Shown: positions 39,601-53,003, counted from the first letter of the stretch. The stretch is 64,000 bases of DNA from Pelecanus crispus (GCF_030463565.1 NC_134643.1:219036583-219100582), one strand, 5' to 3'. A program made the numbers and translations. Notes: generated from the letters alone by a model not told the origin.

Positions 39601-40356
39601 ATCATAGAATCATAGAATTGTTTAGGTTGGAAAAGACCTTTAAGATCATCCAGTCCAACCATTAACCTACACTACCAAGTCCACACTAAACCAATCAAGG
39701 GCAGACTAGACTAAACCATGTCCCCAAGTGCCACATCTACCCGTTTTTTGAACACTTCCAGGGATGGGGACTCCACCACCTCTCTGGGCAGCCTCTTCCA
39801 ATTCTTGACCACCCTTTCCGTGAAGAATTTTTTCCTAATTTCCAACCTAAACCTCCCCTGGCACAGCTTGAGCCCATTTCCTCTCGTCCTGTCGCTAACT
39901 ACATGGGAGAAGAGACCAACACCCACCTCACTACAACCTCCTTTCAGGCAGTTGTAGAGAGCGATAAGGTCTCCCCTCAGCCTCCTCTTCTCCAGGCTAA
40001 ACAACCCCAGTTCCCTCAGCCGCTCCTCATAAGGCCTGTGCTCCAGACCCTTCACCAGCCTCGTTGCCCTTCTCTGGACACGCTCCAGCACCTCAATGTC
40101 TTTCTTGTAGTGAGGGGCCCAAAACTGGACACAGTATTCCAGGTGCGGCCTCACCAGTGCCGAGTACAGGGGCACAATCACCTCCCTGCTCCTGCTGGCC
40201 ACACTATTCCTGATACAAGCCAGGATGCTGTTGGCCTTCTTGGCCACCTGGGCACACTGCTGGCTCATGTTCAGCCGGCTGTCGACCAACACCCCCAGGT
40301 CCTTTTCGGCCAGGCAGCTTTCCAGCCACTCTTCCCCAAGCCTGTAGCGCTGCATG
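39601..40356 (-). mobile_element. CR1 LINE 3' fragment with open ORF2 tail
   Basis: On the minus strand the fragment begins within ORF2 ([19 protein letters not shown]) and keeps an open frame of about 214 codons to 39711, then reaches the tail at 39601. The preserved frame suggests a relatively young insertion. It is 5' truncated, lies in intron 1 and is sense to RAB30. It is the same subfamily as the copy at 22202. Confidence 0.95.
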
Positions 40357-43300
40357 CGGTATCGGAAGAAAAAAGACCCTTATTATTAGCAACATCTGAA
40401 CCACTAACCATCAAATTGTTTGCATACTGGACATGTTATTTTTTTCTGCATAACACTGCTTGAATCCCCGTAACACCTTCACGAAGTGCCGTTAACATGC
40501 AAACGAAAAGTTCACACTCCTCCTTCTCGTGGTCCTACTTGAGATGGTACACAATTAGTCATAAAGCAAAGGTAATGTAAGAATCAAAACAAGATAGGTT
40601 GGTTGCACATGTCACAATAATGCTTGCAAATCAGTCTCTCCTCTAATTACCACAGTATTTCCATGAGGAATCGATTACAGCAATATGGATGAATGGGATC
40701 CTAAAGCTGAAAAATGTACTGGATTAAACATTAATGCAGTCATTGACTATCATCAATATATATATTTAATGGAGGGGTGGGGCCTAGCAAAATATAGAAT
40801 TGATTGTTTTTTAAATATCTAGAAAGACCAGAATCCTGGACCCAGAGGCTTTAAAATAGTCCCAGCAACACAACATACCAAAAATATAGCCAGGTGGATG
40901 AATTTATAATTATACTTTGTGTTTTGCTTTTGTTTTGTTTTTATTGATCCGTGTAAGCATATAGCCAGGCAGGAAGCCAAGCCTCAAACTGTGCTCTATT
41001 GACTGCTGAGGTCTCCATTAGCCCAGGGTGCTCCAAGCAGAAATACTGGTTTGCCCAGACCAAGCCTAAAAATGATACAATGCAACCTCTTCTCCATACC
41101 AGGCAAGCTTTGGATAAACACTGCCAAACAAGCATCTGAATTCAACAAAGTCCCTTCTCCTTAAAGTGTTATACACACTTTAACCCTATTTTCTAAGGAA
41201 AACAAGCTTTTGCAATCATCTAGCCTGGCCAACAGACTCAAGTTACTGAAGGAAAGACTGTTGTGGCACAATTACAAAGAAAATACAATTTCTACAATTT
41301 CTGTGACCAACAGGCAGCTGGGATGAGCCCCAAATTGGCATCCATGCTGTAAGTTGGGCTGACCCTTGCCCTTGCCATTTTTGTTTGACTGCTGCTGTCT
41401 GGTTGCTCGGGACACAAATGCCTGTCCACCAAAAGAACACGTAGCAGCCATGCATTTCTTCTCCAGATGTTCCTGTCGTAGCTTCCAATTGTAGCTACTC
41501 ATTTGTGTTACCCAGTTTCTAGACCTCTCTGTCTTGGTTTTTAGTGGTTCTGAGCCCTTGAAGCTTCAGTACTCAGCCACCAGAGTTAAAAATGCTGAAA
41601 ACCTCTCCAAAATGTGTTCCTGCATGGGACACAAAAGCTGACGAACCTCTTGTTAATAAATGATTTGACAACTTGAGCCTTGTGTCTAGTCTATTAAAGC
41701 AGGCATATGTTATAGTGGTCCAGCAGATTACACCCTACACAGTGGCACTGTTTTGTTTTACCTACCTTTGAGGAGCTAAGATACCCAACTTAGTCTTATA
41801 CAAGGTCTGGCCTCCCTATCAAACTGTGAGACAAGCATCTTGGAGCACTTCTGAATCTGCCATCTCTCTCCAGTGATGTATCTGGGACCTACAATAACAA
41901 TATCCAACTTCAGACAATCCAACTTAGGTGCCTACAGTTCAGGGGAGAAGCCAAGGCTCCATCATTCAGTGAACAAATCCAACTGAACACAACAAATCCT
42001 TAGCCAACATCTTTGCAAAGGTATTTACACTTTCTGAGAGGATTTAGGGTTAATGGGATTTCAGTTTGAGACTAAGTTATCTGGGTTATACTTTCAAGTC
42101 TTTTGGATGTACAGAGCAAACTCCAGGTGACTGTGCCTTTTGCCTCCATAAGAGGAAGACATTACACAGTCAGTCAAACCAGCCTAAGAAACCACTGAAA
42201 TCGCATTGTTGTACCACAGCATTTGAATGAAGACATCCAGAAACGCACATGTTCTGCAAGAAAAAAACCCTGGGAGCTAGCAGGGCTCTTTCTGCTCATC
42301 TGGAATTGAACCAATATCACAGCACCGTGGGACTGCAACAAAAATGCCATGTTTCACATGAGAGTCACTTGATCTCTAGGAATCGCTGATCACATCAAAG
42401 CTGAAAATCACAATTCAGGCAGTGTCATTTTGTCTTTCTATTCTTCTGCCTGTGTCACCTCCACTGTTTGCAGTATTCCTTCTCTTTTTTGCTATCCTCC
42501 CGCATATGGCTGCCAGCTGCAATACCCATCACACAGCACCCTCACTGATAGCTGATGGCTGCTAAAGCAATATTTACACTATGGTTTGCATTACAGTTTA
42601 TAACATTCTTTGGAGCTCTTCCAAAGGAAAAGCCCCACCGTAAATTGAAGTTATTATTGTCATCTGCAGGCTAAGTCCAGTTAAGAATTTGCTAGCGCTC
42701 ACTGTGGAGACTGCAGATGTTTGAAATACCGATCAACGTACAGCAGAGCAGCTGAGTAATAAACTTCCTTGACATTGCCCGTAACACTTTTCTTCAGCGG
42801 CATACAATAGATTACTGATGAATATTCAAGGCATCCCTCTGAGGTTATCTCCATTTTACAGATGGAGGCAACCAAGAGACAGAAAGTTCAGAAGTGGCTT
42901 GCCTATAAACACAAAACAGATGCAGAATTCAATTGTCTTGCCTTCAAAGACCAAAACACATCCTTCTAGATGAAACTGCAAATTATATACATTGATCTGC
43001 AGTGAAATTAAGGAGACACTCATTCCCCAAAATCACTAATGGCTATTCCCTCCCCACCCCAAGATACAGCACTGGTTACTCACATCACAGTAATACCCAC
43101 AGATTGCAGAGAACTGCAGATTCTCACTGTACAAAGTAGGGACTAACAGATAAAAGCGCTATCCCAAAGACCTTAACATGGATAATAAAATTCGATCTAT
43201 ACATAAAATACAGGAACAGTCAAAAAGAGATGAATGACTCAAAAACTGCAGAGCCAGAACTGGGAATGGACCTGTCCTCCAGAGTGTCAGACACACAACT

Positions 43301-46300
43301 AAATTCATTAAATAAGCATCACCCAACATTGCCCAGGAGATATTTTTAAAGCCTTGTTCTCTATCTCCAAGAACTGATGTCATCAAGCAAAATTGTGAAT
43401 ATTGTGAAAGATGTGTTAACAAGATAGAAAGAATTTTTATGTGGTTTCACACATTTTCCAGCAAGGAGTTTGACATTTAAGCGGGATGGCCTGGTTACTA
43501 ATGGCTACTCTACGAATTGATGCAACACGCTCACCACCACGATGACTGACAGCTGCAGTAAACAAACAATAATTCACGCCAGGTTTTTCCTCCCTGTGGC
43601 GACAGCTTTTGTAAAACTGCAGAACTTAATAAGACACTTTATTTAATATTTATTTCGCAATCAGCCTCCTTTATTCTAACAGAATTAGCCTCAGCCCACA
43701 ATGAATGTTTTCCTTGGTTATTTTGTTGTGCAAGTCAATACTCAATTTACTTTAAATTTCTTCAGGTCCAAATTTCTAACTAGGGGGGATTTGTTTTAAA
43801 GAAGCTGGTTTTAGTTATTATTCAATACCAGCTAACCACCTGCATGGCTGCAAAATGAACCAGCCTGCAATGCTCTCCCCCAAAAACTTAACCTAGCAAA
43901 AAAGAATAATTTTAAGATTGGCTTTAACCAACCAGTTTCCCAATCCAGAGGCATAACAGGTTAGAAACGACACTGATATAAATGGGATGGCCATTGGCAA
44001 AAGACTGAATGTTTACAATGAGTATGGTAAAATTACTAATGATGGAAGCACAAATGTCTCTGGTCATGAAGGAGCTTTAAAAACTCCCCGTACTATTCAC
44101 ATCTGCAGTAGAAAGTTCACAAATGGACCATAATAACCACATATTATGGCATAGGACAGTGGAATCTCAAGCATCTCCAGCACAGGGATGTCCAGCGTGA
44201 CCCAGCAGACACTTCTCACAGGCCATGCATTTGAAGACACTTCTGTCAGTGCTGCCTGGTGACATGCAGGGACCAACTACCTGCACTGCTAAGTGCTAGT
44301 GCACCAAGACAGTTTTCCTGCAGAACTGTGACAACAGAACTGCTACTTAAAAAGAAAGGAAAAACAATTTCCTAGTAGAGGGAAACAGTCTACCATATCA
44401 AAAGTAGTTTCCAAGGTTCATAAACATAATGGAAATACCGAGAAGTACCTCAGGATCACAATACAGATATATTTAAGTTTGTTTTCCAGTTTTGGGGGGA
44501 GGCAAAAGATACTTCAGAATCCGGGGTTAGCAACTGCTAAAAAGACACGGTGTTTCTGCATCGAACATAACTACATCCCTGCAAGAGATGGTCAGCGTGT
44601 GGCAACACCCAAGAGCAGGTCACAAGACAAGAGGAAACCTCATTCCTACAGATACCACAAAGCAGTTCCCAGCCGAGCCACATGCTCACACCTCCCTCTC
44701 CTAAATAGGTCGAGCAGAAATCCTGAAGTTAATAGCTTGACTCCAGAGGTTCCCCTTGGCCTGCTGAAATTAAGGAGTTAACAGAAACCTGGGTTTATTT
44801 GCGAGTTTTCTATGTGCGCACACACACAACCATCCATCTATCTGAGCAAAATGCTGCTACCATATTTTAAAAATGTGAATGCTGCTGGCTTGAAGAAAAT
44901 GGGCACAGTTCCCTTTTTAGAAGGAACAAATTGTTCAGAACAAGGACAAATGCAATAGAGAGAAATCAGGCACCGACTTTGCTTCTGATGTTTCAAGCTT
45001 CTGGTACATGCAGCTCGGATACAGTTTCTGCATGATTTTTTTTTTTTTTTAATAGACTCACCGTTGTTCAAGAATCACCCCATAACTACTTAATGCTCTC
45101 AAGAGCAAATATTTACAGTGGGGATTTTTATATTATCAGATATGTAAGAAATTAGAGGGTGCCACAATCTTCTGTTGGCTACAGACAGGAGACAGCTATT
45201 GCCCGCAGGGCCAGAGTAATTGCAATGGTGCAGATATTCACTTCACTTGAGCTGATTTTAGATAGAAAACATGGAATTAGCTGCAAACTGTGTTAAAACA
45301 ACCCCTTGGGAGTAAAAGCACTTTTCTGTAGCTAGGCCACAAAACCAGAGATTACAGAGAAGAGGAGCAGAGCCCAAACCCATCATCACACAGGTTGAAC
45401 TTGCTGCTACATCTCCAGTCAACCAGGATGTGGAACCTGGTGCTGGAAACAGCCACCTCGGGGTCCTTGGCAGCACACAGATGTACAGAAATCCCAAACC
45501 TGCCCTTAGGCTCTCATGAAAGCTACAGATTACTCCAGTCTTCGCTGGGGTTTTAATTAAGCACATTACTGCAGGTTTATCTGAGTTAATACCTTTTCTC
45601 CACAGGACATGCTGCACCATGAACTTCAGGTGAGATGCAAGACTAAAAAGGCTAACGTTATTTCCTTAATCTTCTTCCCGATACACAAAAATGAACTGAT
45701 ACTCCCACAGCAATTTCAGGATGAAAGAGAAAGGCTACCTGATTCTCACCTCCAGATACTACTCGTCTCAGGATGGAATAATCCAATTTCTCCAGAGGAT
45801 CTAACAGGGACACCAAATGACTTCAACCCTACATTTATTTTTCAGGTATTTGAGTTAATAGCTATAAAGCAAGAACAAAAAAAAAAAAAAGTTGTGTTTT
45901 TTTTTTTTTTTAAGTGGCAGTCATCTCCTCTCTCAGTTAATCAAGTTCAGTAGCCATTATAATAAAGCTTGAATCTCCAGTGTTGGAGAAGACGAAATGT
46001 AAAACTCCCTTCTGCCAGCAGAAAGCAACAGGAAAATAAGACCACATAGCATGCAGACAGACCTCTTAGGGGATTTCTTGAGGTTACTAACAAGAACTCA
46101 GGTTGTCCAAGAAATAAATTTATATACAAGTTTGTCTTACTACGTTTTTAAGAAAGTATGTCATTTTAAGTAAATATTCCCATGGTGCAGCCACAACTGT
46201 CATGAAAACACCATGCGCTAGACCCTGGAAGCATAAGAGAAGGCACCATGCAGAACTTCTCACTAATTAGACATAAAGCTGGCTTCCTTTAAAAACTTGT

Positions 46301-47113
46301 TAGATAAAAAGCCTTGACTGATCTATTTTCTGTTACTCTGAGTTCAGGCAATGGAATTTAAATCACAGAGAAGTACTAATGATTATTTTTCAAGTCAGCT
46401 TTTCATTACTGAAAGCATTCTTTGCAACACAGCAAACCCAAAATCTGTGGGGTTTAGAAACATGATTTCTTTTCTAATCCTGGCAATCCCTTTCACTTGT
46501 TCTTTGATCGCCAAGTAAATCTGAACATTGGCATTCACCTCTCAACTCAAAGCATCGATCTTCATCCTGAATATGGATCTGGGATTTTTCTGGACCACAG
46601 ATTTTTCTAGATCTCCCACCACTTTTGTATCTATGGATGAATGGATATTTAGAGCAAAAGAGTGACTGCTGGAAAGACAGGAGGGCTTGACAAGTTCCCA
46701 TGCCTTAAGTTTCATCCACCGCAGGGCAGAACACAGGTGGGCTGGGTTGCTAATCAGACACGCACCCCTCTTTCCACCCAACATCTTTAGTAACCTGTTC
46801 CCTATGGGCATCACATCTTCTTCAGACAAGTCTCCATTTACGCCCGTTCACAGCATTACCTGGATTCATTTGTAGTCAGGGAGTATCCAAGCTTCCAAAG
46901 GTTACTGCTGAACATCACTACATAGAAGAAAAGCAAAGGGGGAAGGGGAGGTGGGGTGGCTGCACTGGAGCAAGGAGAGGCTTAGGCAGATGGAAAACAA
47001 GCACGAAGAAAGAGGATGGGAAGAAGCCTGTCAGCAGTTCCCATCGACCTGGTACTGTCTCAGTAGTGACACCCCAGCTGAAACATCCCATATAATCCTG
47101 TACAGCTTTGTTG
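40357..47113. other. Intron stretch without recognised gene
   Basis: AT-rich unique sequence. The part at about 43450-44100 looks like long unbroken complex sequence without repeats, of the kind that often proves conserved, but I cannot test conservation. It holds the A/T fold-back at 45877-45911. Confidence 0.55.
45877..45911. repeat. A14-spacer-T15 fold-back
   Basis: Fourteen A residues, a six-base spacer GTTGTG, then fifteen T residues. It can form an A:T hairpin or cruciform on either strand. Confidence 0.9.
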
Positions 47114-47545
47114 GAGAGCAACAAAGCTGGTGAGAGGGCTGGAAGGAGTGTCCTATGAGGAGCAGCTAAGGACTCTGGGTTTGTCTAGTTTGGAGAAAAG
47201 GAGGCTGAGGGGCAACCTCATTGCTCTCTACAGCTGCCTGAGGAGGGGACATGCTGATCTCTTCTCCCCGGTATCCAATGACAGGACGCATGGGAATGGT
47301 TCAAAGCCGCGCCAGGGGAGGTTTAGACTGGACCTGAGGAAGCATTTCTTTGTTGAGAGGGTGGTCAAACACTGGAACGGGCTTCCCAGAGGGGTGGTCA
47401 ATGCCCCAAGCCTGTCAGTGTTTCAGAGGCATTTGGACAGTGCCCTTAACAACATGCTTTAACTTTTGGTCAGCCCTGAAGCGGTCAGGCAGTTGGACCA
47501 GATGATCCTTGTAGGTTCCCTTCCAACTCAACTATTCTGTTCTAA
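47114..47545 (+). mobile_element. CR1 LINE 3' fragment, diverged subfamily
   Basis: This is CR1 ORF2 C-terminus plus 3' end, starting GAGCAACAAAGCTGGTGAG and ending CAACTATTCTGTTCT rather than the usual ATTCTATG repeats. It keeps about 110 open codons from 47130 ([20 protein letters not shown]). The different tail and many substitutions mark another CR1 subfamily. Its 5' junction forms an 11-bp inverted repeat with flanking DNA. Confidence 0.88.
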
Positions 47546-49298
47546 CCACTTGATTACCCTGGAGAGGGATCCCATACTTCCACAGCCGGGTAAGGGAGCG
47601 ATCCGTCCTGCTGAAGCAATAAAAGCTCCTTTTTTTTGGATGCAAGGGGCTGGGTCCAAAACACTCTTGAAAGCACACACAACTGATTGCTACTGCAGGA
47701 TGTGAGAGTCTCATACGCAGTCAGATTCATTTTCTTCACTGTTCCCAACACATTGGCATCAAGGCTCAGCACCAGCCTATGGGATGGTAGTTCCATGAAG
47801 ATTCCCTTTTGCAAACAACAGGCTGGATTTATATCAAGAAATATTCCCACTTTAAATGCACACCTGCTGCCCTTTGAGTAACTGACCTACTGCTTAATCA
47901 AAAAAGCAGAGCTTAGTTTTCAGTAACTTCATTACGGACAAGCAGCAGCACAGTGCAGCAGTGGGTCGGGCTGCTGGGGCCCTGCATTAAGCTCCTCTCT
48001 CCGTGGAGAGCATCTTTAGCAGTACAGAGTTACCCAAACACTGCTTGACATCTGCACACTTTGGCATCTCTAACACCTTCCCCCCCCCGCCCTTTTAAAT
48101 TCACCCTGCAGGATACAGTCTTTTGAGAAACCATGTGCAAGCTCATCTTTTTTCACGCCAGCACAGCCTTTCCTCCCCTTCCTCTTCTCTTTCCCATTAC
48201 TCTTTTCAAGGTCCAAAATAAAACACTATTCAGATATTTAAAGGTTACAGTTAACTTTTAGCTCAGCAGTACCTAAAAGAAAGCATTTCTGCTAAAAAGA
48301 AAGAAAATAAACAGGGTATCCTGTGATCTGTAAAAGGACAGCAGCAGATTTCCGTGAGGCTCTATCTATATCAAGCAAAGCAAGACCTTATTGAAGGTTT
48401 TCTCCTCTGTTTGTACAAGTATTCCCTAATTATCTCAGGAAACTAATAGCTAGGTTAGTTTAAAAAGGTGGTTTAAATTTTGCCTTAAGTATATTAGGGA
48501 GCAGCGCACCTCTTCATACAGAGAGAAGTGCAGTGAGAGCAGTAACTCCAGGCAAGGCGAGATGACAAATTGCAATTCAGTCTCAAGCTGTTTGCAACCT
48601 AAATATCTATACCCAGCTCAATGCAACAAAGCTGTCTAATGATTTTCATCCACGCAGGGTGAAATCAAATGACATTATAACACAAGTCTCACTAATTCCT
48701 TCTTCAGGGCCAATGTTTAATATCACAGATTCGCTATGAAACTACTGTAACAGCAACAGACTTTAATGTGGTCTTGACTCTGTATTTAAAACACTGACAA
48801 TGATTTTAAGGGACAAGTTCATCCTTGTTCTGCCCTAATTAATTCAACATATTAGCACCTGAGGAATATTTGATTCAACCCTCTCAGTTTAAATTCATGA
48901 TTTAAGCATAGGCTGAGCAAGAGGCACCAGGGTTATATGACAAACATGACAGATCAGTTGTTTCACACTGTAAGAGAACCATTAAAAATAAAATGAGGAT
49001 TTAGTTAGTTATTGACAGAATCACTGGGAGGGAAGGGGGAGTAAATGACTTGCTGCAAAATGAAATTACGGAAACTAGAGAGTCAATCAAAACATTGCCG
49101 TAGGTCATCTCATCTGTCCTCCAGCCAAAGCAGGGCTGCTGCTGAGCATCTCTGCCCCAAGGGTTGATGTTTTTGGTGTCAGAAACCCATCTGTAGTACA
49201 GAAGATGATTTTATTGTCTCCTAAATCTCCTGCTCTGAAGTCTTGCAAGCACCCGTGCAGGCTTCCCCGTTTAAACAGCCTCATGACTGCGAGGTATG

Positions 49299-49372
49299 AC
49301 CACCCTGTGCTGCCTTCTGCTCTCCTGCCATGCTAACCACCCTGTGCTGCCTTCTGCTCTCCTGCCGTGCTA
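49299..49372 (+). repeat. 37-bp tandem duplication
   Basis: Two nearly identical 37-base units (ACCACCCTGTGCTGCC onward, to CTGCC(A/G)TGCTA) start at 49299 and 49336. They differ at a single A/G position, and a few further bases begin a third copy. Confidence 0.95.
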
Positions 49373-49521
49373 GCCACACTATTGCAATGAATCTCTCAAA
49401 CTTTCACATTGCCTGGGTGGCTATTTGGCAACATGCACAAACTAGCTCCTAGCACGTTCCCCACTCCTCTTTCTGTACTTTCCAAGAGCAAGGCTTGCAC
49501 TCAAACTGCTGGTCCTGCCCT

Positions 49522-49541
49522 AAAAAAAAAAAAAAAAAAAA
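49522..49541 (+). repeat. Poly-A tract (20)
   Basis: Uninterrupted A run in intron 1. Confidence 0.9.
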
Positions 49542-50098
49542 GACAATATGCCTTAAAAGGAATTTATCTAATTCTCAGCTATTACAATTTCTTGTTTGGT
49601 TATATTTTATGTAAAAATAAGAAAATGCCAACAACCCCATACCACACAGCAAAAAAAGCTGCGGATACACCTGCCTGGGACACACCACAAAACTTAGAGC
49701 AAGCACCTCAATTTGCCAACTGATGGATGCCAGCTTGGCTATCACGGCAAGGACCAAACAAGAGCAGCTCCAGAGCTAAAACCAGGAGCTCTGCAGCTTG
49801 CGTTGGAGAGCCCCAGTGCTCCAGCTGAGGCTGCGAGCAACATCTACCACCCACAGGTGGGCCTGGGAAGAAGAGGAGCACACAGCCTAGATGGCAAACA
49901 GAGGAAAGCTCTCTCATGGAAGGGCGACAAACAGAGGTTCATTTTGCTCACAGACACCTTTCTCCCACTCCTCGCTTCTCACCTTCTCTCCCTGCGTCTG
50001 TTTGGGAAGCAACTGCTCAGTTCCCCCCAAAGAGCCTTCTTCATCCATCCACCTCTCCCTTCAGAAACTCCAGTTGACTCACTAGACCCCAACTCCAG

Positions 50099-50131
50099 GC
50101 AACAACAACAACAAAAAAAAAAAAAAAAAAA
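50099..50131 (+). repeat. (CAA)n plus poly-A tract
   Basis: A few CAA units pass into 19 A residues. Confidence 0.88.
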
Positions 50132-52667
50132 TCACTGTCCTCTCATAGCTCAGCTCTGGAGCAGAGAAGAAAGTGAAGCTTAAGAGGCAGCAAGTCTGTC
50201 CCAGCTCTGGCTCCTCCAGGTTCCCCTCAGCTCACCAGTCTTTGGGGCCCTGCACACAAGAAGCTGGGAGACACCCAAGCGTCCCAGGGCAGCTTGAACC
50301 TCTTTCTACAACAGTTCTGGGATGAGCAATTTAATACAGCGCAGGGCACGTAGGGTGATGCTCATAAAGCCAGTTTACAGAGATGTGATTTCTGGCTTTA
50401 CTAAGAAGCCAATCGATGGCAAACTGAATTTGGTTAAGAACAGGACTAAAATACAAGAAAGCTGTACAGGGTGCGACCACAAGACCATCTAGCCCTGAAT
50501 CCCCTTTCAGACACTGGACACTAGTAAGAAATTGGGGAAAAAGACCAGAGGAAATGTTTGCTGCCTTCCTGGGGTAGTCTCTCTGCTTCCAGCAACTGGC
50601 ATCTCAGGGACTTCTTGAATCACAGTAAATGCATACGTTGCATTTAGGTCTTTGCAGGATCAAGACTCAAATTACTCAAGAAGAAGGGCCCCTTAGCTCA
50701 TCTGTGCTGTTTTCAGAGCAATCACTCATCTATTGAGTGATTTGCAGCTTTTGGTCCTTTTTTATGCATCTGTATTTCTGTTGCTGCAAGGCAAAATTTC
50801 ATCTTATTAATAGCGTACATTTCCGAGCTACATTTTTAATCCACTTCTTGCAGTAGTATAATATAGCTTGAAAACACCAGCACACAAGACAACATTGTCA
50901 CAAGTCTTTCTAAATCAAATAAATATGATAATTTGGAAAAATAATAAAACAACCATAAATACCAACACATACTTGTAAAGATATACACACATATAAAGAT
51001 GAAAGCAGAATTAAAAAGAGGGACATCACAAAAATTTCATTACTTTTAAACTAAAAAAAAAATCCCAGCCATGGATTCCCTGCTTGTTCTCCACAACTTC
51101 TGTATCAATATTTCCCAGAACAATTCCCAAGCTACACTTTAAAATTATCACTTCATTTCCAGTGCCTTCTTTCCATAGGTAACAAAATCACTGCTATAAA
51201 ACTTCTCCTTTTACAGCCAAGATGGGAAAACCCTCTATTAGATTACCCATTCCCTTGTAAAATAAAGAGGAAAATGCCATTCCAGGAAATAAAAGTGTTA
51301 AAAAAAGACCAACCAAACAAAGGCAACCACTGCACGCAATGTTGTTCTTCCCCTTTGAGTCAGTAACAAAGAGGAAGGAAGGAAAAAACACAGATAAAAT
51401 AAATGCAAGGAGGAGGTGTGGATGCAGCATGTTTATCCCACCTGAAGAGGGGAGGCTGTAAAACGCCGTGCACTGCATACGGACACCCCAACCACCGCCT
51501 CGGTGTTTGCATCCACTTTGATCAAACCAAACAGGGAGTTTCATTGTCCCCACTGCACTCATGTCACCCTTCCCAGCGCTGAGATTCCAGGGAGTCTGCC
51601 AGAGGACACACAGTGCCAGTTACACAAGAGAAGCGCAGAAGCAAATATGCAGCAGAGGAGAAGGGAAAAAAAAATAAAAAATATCAGCTCAGCTGCACGC
51701 TCTCTTCCTGCTCTCAGAACAGCCTCCAAATGGGGTTTTGGAGCAGATTAACTTTAAAGGGCACTGAAAGATGCTGACAGATTTGAGGCAAGCAGGACCC
51801 CTCTGCGTGCACGCATTTCACTGCCACCCAGCACAAAATTAGATGTCTGGGGTCCACGAGCAATTGCAGCAATGATGTAGTTACAGAAGGGGAAAAACCT
51901 CCTGATGTTATGCACTAAGAAAAAAAAAACCTAGTATCTTGCACTAATATCATAGCACTGTGCAAGTAAAGATCTGAACTGCATCTCGCAAACAGCAAAG
52001 AACAGGGAAACAAATAAAAAAGCCACGCTAAAATGAAGCTCTGCTAGACCACAAAGTTTTAAAAAAGTTTAAAATATACACGCTTCTTGTATTTATGATA
52101 AAAGGGAAAAAGACCAGGGTGAGAGTTTGGAAGTCAAAATAAACCATGGGGCTGTCCAACCGACAATTTTTAAGATGCATACTCATGCTATGGCTTGGAA
52201 AAGAAACCTGGACCAACTGCACGCAGCCGGAATCGAGAGCCAGTTTGATTCAAAACCCTCCCATTTCCCCCAAAGACGGGAGGAATGGGGGTGCCAGACC
52301 TCAGAAGCCGCCCGACACAGCGCAACGGTGCCCCAAAACCCATCCTAAAACACACCTCGCTTATTCGACTCTCCAAAAGGTCGCGTTTATTTCTTCCCCG
52401 CCAGGAACCCCGGGTCTCACAGGCGCTCAGCAGCACTTAACGACAGCAATTAAAAATCCATCTTTATTTTCCGCTGTTACACGGTGCGGGCGGCAAACGG
52501 GACGGGCCCCCCGCGCCGGCCGCCGTTCAGGACCGCGCAATTTCGGGGCGCCCGGAGCATCCCGAAGTTGCGGGAGTTTCCCGGGCGCTGCGGGACGCAC
52601 CGGCCGCCGGGCCCCAGGGGCGGGGAGGGGCACGCAGCCCCCCACTATTTCGCTAATTTAGGGGTTT

Positions 52668-52800
52668 GGGGGGGGGGGATCCCCTCTTTCTCAGCAATGC
52701 CAGGGAAAGGCGGCGCAGCCCCGCTCGGCTGGGGGGAACGCACGGTGCGGGGAAACGCAGCGGGAGACGGGGGGGTGCGGGGGAAGGGCGGGGGGGACAC
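52668..52800 (+). repeat. G-run cluster in CpG island
   Basis: An 11-base G run at 52668-52678 is followed by many G4-G7 runs up to about 52798 (for example GGGGGGGACAC). This gives strong G-quadruplex potential on the plus strand, just inside intron 1 of RAB30. The complementary RAB30 pre-mRNA would be C-rich here. Confidence 0.5.
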
Positions 52801-53003
52801 ACGCACAAAAAAGAAGAGGGGCGCAGAACTCACCTGGTTTGGGATTTTTCCTCCCTCTCCACGACCATAAAACGAGGCGGGAGCCAGGAGCCGGTCACCG
52901 GCGATGGGAGAAGGCTGGCAGCCCCGGGCCGCCCCAAGGCGGGGACAGCGGGGCTGGGTGCGGCGCAGCCCCCGCACACCCGCGGGTGGGTGCTGGGCCG
53001 CCC

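Larger units (their letters stand above)
47546..52479. other. Intron stretch without recognised gene
   Basis: Unique sequence between the last intronic CR1 and the CpG island, with the tandem duplication and two A tracts. Composition becomes GC-rich from about 52240. Confidence 0.6.
15588..52833 (-). other. RAB30: RAB30 first intron (5'UTR intron)
   Basis: About 37 kb separates the proposed first exon donor GTGAGT at 52833 from the acceptor TTGCAG at 15588. It holds five CR1 loci, many homopolymer tracts, a 37-bp tandem duplication and a CpG-dense patch. If extra non-coding exons exist, this interval is several introns. Long first introns of this type often carry enhancers. Confidence 0.6.
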
